A DNA stretch of 16,779 nt from Prado023 sp039812125. Its GTDB lineage: Bacteria > Actinomycetota > Actinomycetes > S36-B12 > CAIYMF01. Shown one piece after another: positions 7,537-13,723 of this stretch. How positions within the stretch are numbered: position 1 is the stretch's first letter; every line of letters starts with the position of its first letter. The notes under the pieces are model-generated. The model was not told the DNA's origin. It ran no database searches and saw nothing but the letters and a program-made list of their open reading frames with translations. The stretch is from positions 1-16,779 of the forward strand of contig JBDHZV010000054.1 of assembly GCA_039812125.1 (NCBI GenBank), given 5' to 3'. Position numbers and translations under genes: made by a program.

Positions 7537-8598
7537 TCAGACCAGCAGGCCGTCCCACACCGGGCTGGTGCTGACGAACTCCACGAGCTTCTCGACGTTG
7601 CCCTTGGGCGACAGGATCGTGAAGTACTGGTCCTTGATCGACGGGGCCAGCCGGATCGCCTCGACGAACGCCGCGCGGTCCAGCGGGTTCTCCTTGACGT
7701 GGCGCAGGAACCCGGTCTCCGCCAGGACGCCGAGCACCTCCTCGGTCTTCGGGTGCTCCTGCAGCCACATCGTGGCGATGCTGGCCAGGCCCACCTGCAG
7801 CCCGTGCATGCTCGGGCGCGGGGCCACCTTCTCGTAGGCGTGCGAGATCAGGTGCTCCGAGCCGGACGCGGGACGTGAGGACCCGGAGACCTCCATGGCC
7901 ACCCCGCTCATCACCAGGGCGCCGGCCATGAGCTTGATGAAGTCCAGGTCGCCGATGGACTTGTTCGGGTAGTGCACGAAGTTCTCCACGCTCTGCAGCG
8001 CGATGAGCACGGCGAAGTCGTTGACCTGCTCGCCGGTCTCCCAGTACGCCAGCTTCCAGTCGTGGACCGCGGAGTACTTGCTCAGCATGTCGCCGACGCC
8101 GGAGAAGGTGAACCGCGCGGGGGAGCGGGCGATGACCGCCGTGTCCAGCACGACGCCGAACGGCAGGCTGGCCGGGCAGCTCACCCGGCGACCGGCCACC
8201 TTGAGGCTGGCCCCGGGCGAGCAGAAGCCGTCGTTGGACAGTGCGGTGGGCACCGCGATGACCGGCTTGCGGGACAGGAACCCGGCGTACTTGGCGTAGT
8301 CGATGGCCAGCCCGCCACCGACCGCCACGATGGCGTCGGTCGAGCGGGGCAGGGCGAAGGTGCTGGTGACGACGGCCTCGATGTCGTTGGTGGTGACCGT
8401 CTCGACGTGCCGGGCCTTGATCTCGGAGCTGTCCAGGGAGATCTCGACCACCTGGCCGAGCATCTCCTGGATCCCCTGGCCGTAGAACAGGGCGATCCGG
8501 TTGAACCCGTTGCGGCGCAGGTACTTGCCGAGCTTGTACAGCGTGTTGGGCTTGATCCGCAGCAGCGTCGGGATCTGGATGGCGGTCGACGTGCTCAT
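7537..8598 (-). CDS. sn-glycerol-1-phosphate dehydrogenase-like enzyme (iron-containing alcohol dehydrogenase superfamily)
   Basis: A 353-residue cytoplasmic enzyme resembling EgsA/AraM, which reduce dihydroxyacetone phosphate to sn-glycerol-1-phosphate with NAD(P)H. The nucleotide-binding part has VAVGGGLAIDYAKYAG (G94-G96, D100) followed by VPTALSNDGFCSP, close to the VPTAPSxDG pattern of G1PDHs. Likely metal ligands are D170 (GVGDMLSKY), H249 or H253 (SEHLISH) and H265 (MHGLQVG). The ATG at 8598 overlaps the stop of the upstream HAD-IIA gene as ATGA, so translation is probably coupled; there is no strong ribosome binding site of its own. Bacterial relatives supply G1P to lipids or to cell-surface glycerol phosphates. 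Other superfamily members make aminocyclitols or act on other polyols, so the substrate remains inferred. Confidence 0.8.
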   Translation of the reverse strand: MSTSTAIQIPTLLRIKPNTLYKLGKYLRRNGFNRIALFYGQGIQEMLGQVVEISLDSSEIKARHVETVTTNDIEAVVTSTFALPRSTDAIVAVGGGLAIDYAKYAGFLSRKPVIAVPTALSNDGFCSPGASLKVAGRRVSCPASLPFGVVLDTAVIARSPARFTFSGVGDMLSKYSAVHDWKLAYWETGEQVNDFAVLIALQSVENFVHYPNKSIGDLDFIKLMAGALVMSGVAMEVSGSSRPASGSEHLISHAYEKVAPRPSMHGLQVGLASIATMWLQEHPKTEEVLGVLAETGFLRHVKENPLDRAAFVEAIRLAPSIKDQYFTILSPKGNVEKLVEFVSTSPVWDGLLV

Positions 8599-9389
8599 GG
8601 CCGCGGCTCGCCCGCCTGCAGGGCGTCCCAGTCGATGCTGCCGACGCTGTCGAAGACGAAGTCCGGCCGGTACGGGAAGTGCTCGACGGTCTCGCGGCTG
8701 GAGACTCCCGAGAGCACCAGGGCGGTGCGCATGCCGGCCTCCAGCCCCCCGACGATGTCGGTGTCCATCCGGTCGCCGATCATCACGCAGTCCTCCGCGT
8801 GGGCGCCCAGCATCTGCCGGGCGAAGATCATCATCAGCGAGTTCGGCTTGCCCACGATGTAGGGCTTGCGGCCCGTGGCTGCCTCGATCGCGGCCAGGAT
8901 CGCGCCGGCCGCCGGCTCGGTGCCGCCCTCGACCGGGTCGATCAGGTCGGGGTTGGTGCCGATGAACCTGGCTCCGCCGTCGATGAGCTGGGCCGCCTTG
9001 CGCATGGTGGCGAACGAGAACGTCGCGGTCTTGCCGACGACGACGTACTCCGGGTGGCTCTCGGTGATCGAGTACCCCACCTTGTACAGCTCGGCGGCCA
9101 GGCCGCTGCCGCCGACGACGTAGGCGGTCGACCGGGGACGCTGCGCGTTGAGGAACTGCGCGGTCGCGATCGAGGCGGTGATGAAGTTGGCCTCGGTCAG
9201 GCCGGGGATCCCCATCGCGTCCAGCTTGCGCTGCAGGTCCAGCGGCGTCTGCTCGGAGTTGTTGGTCAGGAACAGGAACGGGATCCCCTCGGCCCGCATG
9301 TGGGCCACGAACTCCTTGGCCCCGGGGATGAGCTCCTTGCCCCGGTAGATGACCCCGTCCATGTCGGAGATGACGCTGAGCCGGCCCAC
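8595..9389 (-). CDS. HAD-IIA family sugar/polyol phosphatase (NagD-like)
   Basis: A 264-residue HAD-superfamily hydrolase of class IIA. Motif I is SDMDGVI with nucleophile D9 and acid/base D11. Motif II is FLTNNS (T42). Motif III is VGKPNS (K181). Motif IV is IGDRMDTDI (D206, D211). The C2-type cap lies between motifs II and III. Relatives include E. coli NagD, 4-nitrophenylphosphatases and glycerol-phosphate/phosphoglycolate phosphatases. The GTG start at 9389 is preceded by AAGGGA about 6 bases upstream on the minus strand. The stop overlaps the start of the G1PDH-like gene by 4 bases, so a phosphorylated three-carbon or polyol compound is the most likely substrate. That substrate assignment comes from context, not from a residue I can point to. 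Confidence 0.88.
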   Translation of the reverse strand: MGRLSVISDMDGVIYRGKELIPGAKEFVAHMRAEGIPFLFLTNNSEQTPLDLQRKLDAMGIPGLTEANFITASIATAQFLNAQRPRSTAYVVGGSGLAAELYKVGYSITESHPEYVVVGKTATFSFATMRKAAQLIDGGARFIGTNPDLIDPVEGGTEPAAGAILAAIEAATGRKPYIVGKPNSLMMIFARQMLGAHAEDCVMIGDRMDTDIVGGLEAGMRTALVLSGVSSRETVEHFPYRPDFVFDSVGSIDWDALQAGEPRP

Positions 9390-9443
9390 GGATGTCCCTT
9401 CGTCGGATCCTGCTCAAGGCTACCGAGGCCGGTGCCGGCCGCC

Positions 9444-9469
9444 CCCGCCGGGTGGTGACCACCGGCGGG
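9444..9469. promoter_or_regulatory. Long inverted repeat between divergent HAD-IIA and P-type ATPase genes
   Basis: CCCGCCG (9444-9450) pairs with CGGCGGG (9463-9469). Inside it GTGGT (9452-9456) pairs with ACCAC (9458-9462) around one central base, with one unpaired G at 9451. An alternative inner register is GGTGGT-G-ACCACC at 9451-9463. With almost no loop it suits a protein operator better than an RNA hairpin. It lies 55 bases before the HAD start and about 70 bases before the ATPase start. Confidence 0.4.
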
Positions 9470-9504
9470 TGGGTCGATCCCGGGCCGGCCCCGGCCGCCC
9501 GGGG

Positions 9505-9510
9505 TACGGT
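9505..9510 (+). promoter_or_regulatory. Candidate -10 box for the P-type ATPase gene
   Basis: TACGGT fits TANNNT. It would start transcription near 9517, leaving a leader of about 20 bases that carries GGAGGAGGGG at 9522-9531 before ATG 9537. No clear -35 box is visible. Confidence 0.3.
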
Positions 9511-9536
9511 GGCCCCGACATGGAGGAGGGGCGCAG

Positions 9537-12287
9537 ATGACTGCAGTGGTGGCGGGGGACACGCGGGCCTGGTACGACGAGGACGGCGAGGCCGTCCTGG
9601 CGGCGCTGGGCAGCGACGGTGAGCGGGGGCTGTCGGCGCAGGAGGCCCAGCAGCGGCTGGCCAGCGTGGGGCCGAACGAGATCGCCTCCGAGCCGCCGCC
9701 GTCGATCTGGGCGGCCGCGCTGCTGCAGCTGCGCGACCCGATGAACATCATGCTCGTCGCGGTTGCCATCGTCAGCGTCGTGATCGGCCAGGTCTCCACG
9801 GGCATCCTGGTGGGGGTGCTGGTGGTGCTCAACGTGGTCCTGGGCACCAGCCAGGAGATGAAGGCCCGGGCCAGCGTCGACGCGCTGGCCAAGATGCAGA
9901 CACCGCAGGCCAAGGCGATCCGCGGGGGCACCCTGACCATGGTGCCGGCGACCGACCTGGTCCCGGGCGACGTCATCACCCTGGAGTCCGGCGACATCGT
10001 GCCCGCCGACGGCCGGCTCCTGCGCTCGGCCACGCTGGAGACGCAGGAGGCCGCGCTGACCGGCGAGAGCGCGCCGATCAGCAAGGACCCGGCCACCCTG
10101 GCCGGTCCGGACGTGGCCCTGGGCGACCGGTCCAACATGCTGTTCCAGAACACCTCGGTCACCCGGGGCACGGCGACGATGGTGGTCACCCAGACCGGCA
10201 TGGGAACCCAGATGGGCCAGATCGCGGCGATGCTGTCCGCCGTCGCGCCGAGCCGCTCGCCCCTGCAGCGCGAGCTCGACTCCCTGACGAAGGTGCTCGG
10301 GGCCATCGCCTGGATCGCGGTGGCGATCATCGTGGCGATGGGGATCTACCGGGGCGAGCCGTTCGACTCGGTGCTCCTGCTCGGTGTGGCGATGGCGGTC
10401 TCGGCGATCCCGACCGGCCTGCCGACGTTCGTGCAGGCGATGCTGGCCTACGGGGCCAAGCAGCTGGCGGCGGCCAACGCGATCGTGAAGAACCTCACCG
10501 ACGTCGAGACGCTGGGCGCCACCAGCGCCATCAACTCCGACAAGACCGGCACCCTCACGATGAACCAGATGATGGTGCGCTCGATGTTCGTGCGCGGCCA
10601 GTGGTTCACCGTGGAGGGGGAGGGCTACGCCAAGACCGGCACGATCCGCGGGGTCGCCGGCGCCGCGGTGCCGGACTTCACCCGGCTGGCCTACGGGCTG
10701 AGCCTGTGCAGCGACGCCACGGTGTCCGATCAGGGCGAGGTGATCGGCGACCCGACCGAGGCCGCGCTCGTCGTGCTGGCCGCCCGCATCGGCGTCGATG
10801 CCGAGGAGAGCCGGCGGGCCTACCCCCGGGTGGCCGAGGTGCCGTTCGACTCGGCGTACAAGTTCATGGCCACGTTCCACGACGTCCCGCTGGACGGCGC
10901 GCCGACGCTGGTGGAGCTGGTCAAGGGCGGACCGGACGTGGTGCTCGACCGGTGCTCGACGGTGATGCTGGCCGACGGCCCGGTCCCGATCGAGCAGGCC
11001 CGGGCGACGCTGGACGACGCCAACCGCCGGCTGTCCGAGAAGGGCCTGCGGGTGCTCGCGTTCGCGATGCGCGACCTCGCCGCCGCGGACCGGGCGGCGC
11101 TGGCCGACGACGCGATGGCGTTCGTGTCCGACCTGACGTTCGTGGGGATGGTGGGCATCATCGACCCGCTGCGCCCCTCGGCCAAGCAGGCGGTCGCCAC
11201 GGCCCGCTCGGCGGGCATCGAGGTCCGGATGATCACCGGCGACCACGCGATCACCGCCTCCGCCATCGGCGCGGAGCTGGGCCTGGGCGAGGGGGCGATC
11301 AGCGGCGCGGAGCTCGCGGCGCTCAGCGACGACGAGCTGCGCGAACGGATGCCGCACCTGCACGTGTTCGGCCGGGTCACCCCGCAGGACAAGCTGCGCC
11401 TGGCCCGCCTGATGCAGGAGGGCGGCGCGATCGTGGCGATGACCGGGGACGCGGTCAACGACGCCGCGGCCCTCAAGCAGGCCGACATCGGCGTGGCGAT
11501 GGGCTCGGGCAGCGAGGTCACCAAGCAGGCCGGGAAGATGATCCTGACCGACGACAACTTCGGCACGCTGGTCACGGCCATCACCCTCGGGCGCAGCATC
11601 TACGACAAGATCGTCTGCTACGTCCGCTACCAGATGAGCCAGCTGCTCTCCCTGGTGCTGCTGTTCCTGGCGGCCAGTGTGTTCGACATCAACTCCGGGT
11701 TCGCCCTGACGCCGCTGATGGTGCTGTTCCTGAACTTCTTCATCTCGGTGTTCCCGGTCATCGTGATCATGCGCGACCCGCCGGCCCCCGGGCTGATGAA
11801 CAAGCCCCCGCGCGACCCCAAGCAGACCATCTCCAACCCGGTCGCGGTCCGGCAGTGGGCGCTCTACGGCGGCACGCTGTTCCTGGTCTCGCTGGCTGCC
11901 CTGACCCTGGGCCCGGGCGAGCTCAGCCCCACGGTGGCGAGCACGCCGATGACGATGGCGTTCGTCGTGATGGCCCTGGGCACCGTCCTGAGCGGACTGG
12001 TGCTGCGCCGCGACCCGGAGTCCGGCCTGGGCGCTCCCGTCCTGGGCGCCCTGCAGGTCCTGGTCGTCCCCGTGCTGCTGACCATCGTGTCGGTGGAGTG
12101 GACGTTCATGCAGAACTTCCTCATGACCAGGTCGCTGACCGGTGGGGAGTGGCTGGCCTGCATCGGGCTGGCGCTGCTGGTCCCGCTGGTGATCGAGGGC
12201 GACAAGGCCTGGCGCCGGCACCGCACCCGGCGCGCGACCGAGGCCCTCGATCCCCGGGTGGCCACGGCACCGGCGCGCGGTCGCTGA
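9537..12287 (+). CDS. P-type cation-transporting ATPase with atypical ion-binding helices
   Basis: A 916-residue P2-like P-type ATPase with a cation-ATPase N-terminal domain and about ten membrane helices. The catalytic core is intact: actuator TGES (175-178), phosphorylation site DKTGTLT (D335), KGGPD in the nucleotide domain, TGDHAIT and GDAVNDAAALK (D638, D642). The ion-site helices are unusual. M4 reads IPTGLPT (292-296 PTGLP) instead of PEGLP. By hand alignment to SERCA, M5 has L703 and L706 where N768 and E771 occur. M6 keeps N733 but has S737 where D800 occurs. The usual Ca2+ ligands are thus mostly missing, and the transported ion cannot be predicted. ATG 9537 has GGAGGAGGGG 5 bases upstream. 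The gene appears monocistronic, closed by a strong hairpin at 12312-12349. Confidence 0.92.
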   Translation: MTAVVAGDTRAWYDEDGEAVLAALGSDGERGLSAQEAQQRLASVGPNEIASEPPPSIWAAALLQLRDPMNIMLVAVAIVSVVIGQVSTGILVGVLVVLNVVLGTSQEMKARASVDALAKMQTPQAKAIRGGTLTMVPATDLVPGDVITLESGDIVPADGRLLRSATLETQEAALTGESAPISKDPATLAGPDVALGDRSNMLFQNTSVTRGTATMVVTQTGMGTQMGQIAAMLSAVAPSRSPLQRELDSLTKVLGAIAWIAVAIIVAMGIYRGEPFDSVLLLGVAMAVSAIPTGLPTFVQAMLAYGAKQLAAANAIVKNLTDVETLGATSAINSDKTGTLTMNQMMVRSMFVRGQWFTVEGEGYAKTGTIRGVAGAAVPDFTRLAYGLSLCSDATVSDQGEVIGDPTEAALVVLAARIGVDAEESRRAYPRVAEVPFDSAYKFMATFHDVPLDGAPTLVELVKGGPDVVLDRCSTVMLADGPVPIEQARATLDDANRRLSEKGLRVLAFAMRDLAAADRAALADDAMAFVSDLTFVGMVGIIDPLRPSAKQAVATARSAGIEVRMITGDHAITASAIGAELGLGEGAISGAELAALSDDELRERMPHLHVFGRVTPQDKLRLARLMQEGGAIVAMTGDAVNDAAALKQADIGVAMGSGSEVTKQAGKMILTDDNFGTLVTAITLGRSIYDKIVCYVRYQMSQLLSLVLLFLAASVFDINSGFALTPLMVLFLNFFISVFPVIVIMRDPPAPGLMNKPPRDPKQTISNPVAVRQWALYGGTLFLVSLAALTLGPGELSPTVASTPMTMAFVVMALGTVLSGLVLRRDPESGLGAPVLGALQVLVVPVLLTIVSVEWTFMQNFLMTRSLTGGEWLACIGLALLVPLVIEGDKAWRRHRTRRATEALDPRVATAPARGR

Positions 12288-12311
12288 GCCGCCCGCAACC
12301 GCTGCACGGCA

Positions 12312-12349
12312 CGGCGCCGGCTGGGGATCCGTCGTCCCCGCCGGCGCCG
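12312..12349 (+). terminator. Strong GC-rich hairpin after the P-type ATPase gene
   Basis: CGGCGCCGGC (12312-12321) pairs perfectly with GCCGGCGCCG (12340-12349). After a single bulged T, GGGGA (12323-12327) pairs with TCCCC (12335-12339), leaving a 7-base loop. The 15-bp stem begins 25 bases after the ATPase stop. There is no T-tract, as is common for GC-rich actinobacterial terminators. It insulates the ATPase from the beta-oxidation operon. Confidence 0.75.
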
Positions 12350-12374
12350 CTGCGTGTCCGGGCGGCCGCTCGGC

Positions 12375-12402
12375 TTGACTGGTTACCGGCCAGTAGTACT
12401 CT
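12375..12402 (+). promoter_or_regulatory. Sigma70-type promoter of the beta-oxidation operon
   Basis: TTGACT (12375-12380) and TACTCT (12397-12402) form a -35/-10 pair with a 16-base spacer, in an AT-enriched patch after the upstream terminator. Transcription would start near 12409, leaving a leader of about 75 bases before the thiolase GTG at 12485. This is the best promoter in the window. Confidence 0.65.
12384..12395. promoter_or_regulatory. Candidate TetR operator inside the promoter spacer
   Basis: TACCGGCCAGTA is a 12-base near-palindrome with 10 of 12 positions symmetric, lying between the -35 and -10 boxes. A second overlapping dyad, ACTGG-N7-CCAGT, spans 12378-12394. A protein bound here would block RNA polymerase. 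The TetR-family regulator encoded at the end of the same operon is the natural candidate. Confidence 0.5.
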
Positions 12403-12421
12403 GTTGACACTTGCTCAACAG
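12401..12421. promoter_or_regulatory. Perfect 7+7 inverted repeat at the transcription start region
   Basis: CTGTTGA (12401-12407) and TCAACAG (12415-12421) form a perfect dyad with a 7-base spacer. It overlaps the end of the -10 box and the predicted start site. It could be a second operator or, if transcribed, a small hairpin at the 5' end of the mRNA. Confidence 0.45.
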
Positions 12422-12484
12422 GGGCACCCGCCGCGCGCTCCCCGGGCAGGCAACCCCACCGTCGGACGAGGAGACGAGGCAGGC

Positions 12485-13699
12485 GTGAGTTCCGAGGCGT
12501 ACATCTACGATGCGATCCGCACCCCTCGGGGACGCGGCAAGGACACAGGGTCGCTGCACGGCGTCAAGCCGGTCACGCTGGTCACCGGGCTGATGCACGA
12601 GCTGCTCGCGCGCAGCCCCGGCCTGGATCCGGCACTCATCGACGACGTCGTCCTCGGGTGCGTCACGCCCATCGGCGACCAGGGTGCCGACATCGCCAGG
12701 ACGGCGGCCATCGCTGCCGGCCTTCCCGACACGGTGGCCGGCACCCAGGTGAACCGGTTCTGCGCGTCGGCCCTGGAGGCGGTCAACATCGCCGCCCAGA
12801 AGGTCCGCGCCGGCTGGGACGAGCTGCTCATCGCCGGGGGGATCGAGTCGATGAGCCGGGTCCCGATGGGCTACGACGGGGGCGCGTGGGCCATGGACCC
12901 GGAGACCGCCTACGACACGTACTTCGTGCCCCAGGGGGTCAGCGCCGACCTGATCGCCACGACCGAGGGGTTCACCCGGGACGACGTCGACGGCTACGCC
13001 CTGCGCTCCCAGCAACGCGCCGCCCAGGCCTGGTCCGAGGGTCGGTTCGCCCGGTCGGTCGTGCCGGTCCGGGACCGCAACGGCATCGTCCTGCTCGACC
13101 ACGACGAGCACATGCGGCCCAGCACCACGGCGCAGAGCCTGGCCAGCCTCAAGCCGTCGTTCGCCGGCCTCGGCGAGATGGGTGGCTTCGACGCGGTCGC
13201 GCTGCAGAAGTTCCACTGGGTGGAGCGGATCGACCACGTGCACACCGCCGGCAACTCCTCCGGGATCGTCGACGGCTCCGCCCTGGTGCTCATCGGCTCG
13301 GAGCAGGCCGGCCGGGCCGCCGGGATGACCCCGCGCGGACGTGTCGTGGCCACCGCCGTGACCGGCTCGGACCCCACGATCATGCTCACCGGCCCTACGC
13401 CGGCCACGCACAAGGTGCTGCGCGCGGCGGGGCTGCAGGTCGGCGACATCGACGTGTTCGAGCTCAACGAGGCCTTCGCGGCGGTGGTGCTCAAGTGGAT
13501 GCGCGACATCGGCGTCGATCCCGACCGGGTCAACGTCAACGGCGGGGCCATCGCCATGGGGCACCCGCTGGGCGCGACCGGCGCCATCATCCTCGGCACG
13601 TGCCTGGACGAGCTCGAGCGCACCGGCGGCCGGTACGGCCTCGTGACGCTGTGCATCGGGGGCGGCATGGGCCTGGCGACCATCATCGAGCGGCTGTAG
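12485..13699 (+). CDS. fadA: Acetyl-CoA C-acyltransferase (thiolase), beta-oxidation
   Basis: A 404-residue thiolase, normal length for the family. It cleaves 3-ketoacyl-CoA with CoA to acetyl-CoA and a shortened acyl-CoA, the last step of beta-oxidation. The nucleophile is C93 in NRFCASALEAV. The other active-site motifs are NEAF (328-331), GHPLGATG with H360, and the second catalytic cysteine C390 in CIGGGMG. GNSSGIVDG is the usual CoA-binding loop. The GTG start at 12485 is preceded by GAGG at 12476-12479 and GAGGAG at 12468-12473. The FadB-like gene begins 24 bases after the stop, so the two proteins probably form the multienzyme complex seen with FadA/FadB. The gene symbol reflects role, as several thiolase paralogues usually exist in actinobacteria. 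A biosynthetic acetoacetyl-CoA thiolase role is less likely next to fadB. Confidence 0.92.
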   Translation: MSSEAYIYDAIRTPRGRGKDTGSLHGVKPVTLVTGLMHELLARSPGLDPALIDDVVLGCVTPIGDQGADIARTAAIAAGLPDTVAGTQVNRFCASALEAVNIAAQKVRAGWDELLIAGGIESMSRVPMGYDGGAWAMDPETAYDTYFVPQGVSADLIATTEGFTRDDVDGYALRSQQRAAQAWSEGRFARSVVPVRDRNGIVLLDHDEHMRPSTTAQSLASLKPSFAGLGEMGGFDAVALQKFHWVERIDHVHTAGNSSGIVDGSALVLIGSEQAGRAAGMTPRGRVVATAVTGSDPTIMLTGPTPATHKVLRAAGLQVGDIDVFELNEAFAAVVLKWMRDIGVDPDRVNVNGGAIAMGHPLGATGAIILGTCLDELERTGGRYGLVTLCIGGGMGLATIIERL

Positions 13700-13723
13700 G
13701 CCGGGGCGGACGAGGAGACCACG

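Noticed and set aside
6435..12287. The TerC protein and the P-type ATPase as one metal-resistance cluster
   Set aside because: They are on opposite strands, separated by the HAD-IIA/G1PDH pair, and share no promoter. No metal-sensing regulator is nearby, so co-function is not supported.
12404..12409. A perfect TTGACA as a second -35 box for the thiolase operon
   Set aside because: No TANNNT box lies at a workable distance downstream; the hexamer is explained as part of the CTGTTGA/TCAACAG dyad.
10601..13699. A very long open frame that runs through the P-type ATPase region before becoming the thiolase
   Set aside because: Upstream of 12485 its translation is Arg/Gly/Pro/Ala-rich with no family motifs and it is a shadow of the ATPase gene. 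Only the part from GTG 12485 is real.
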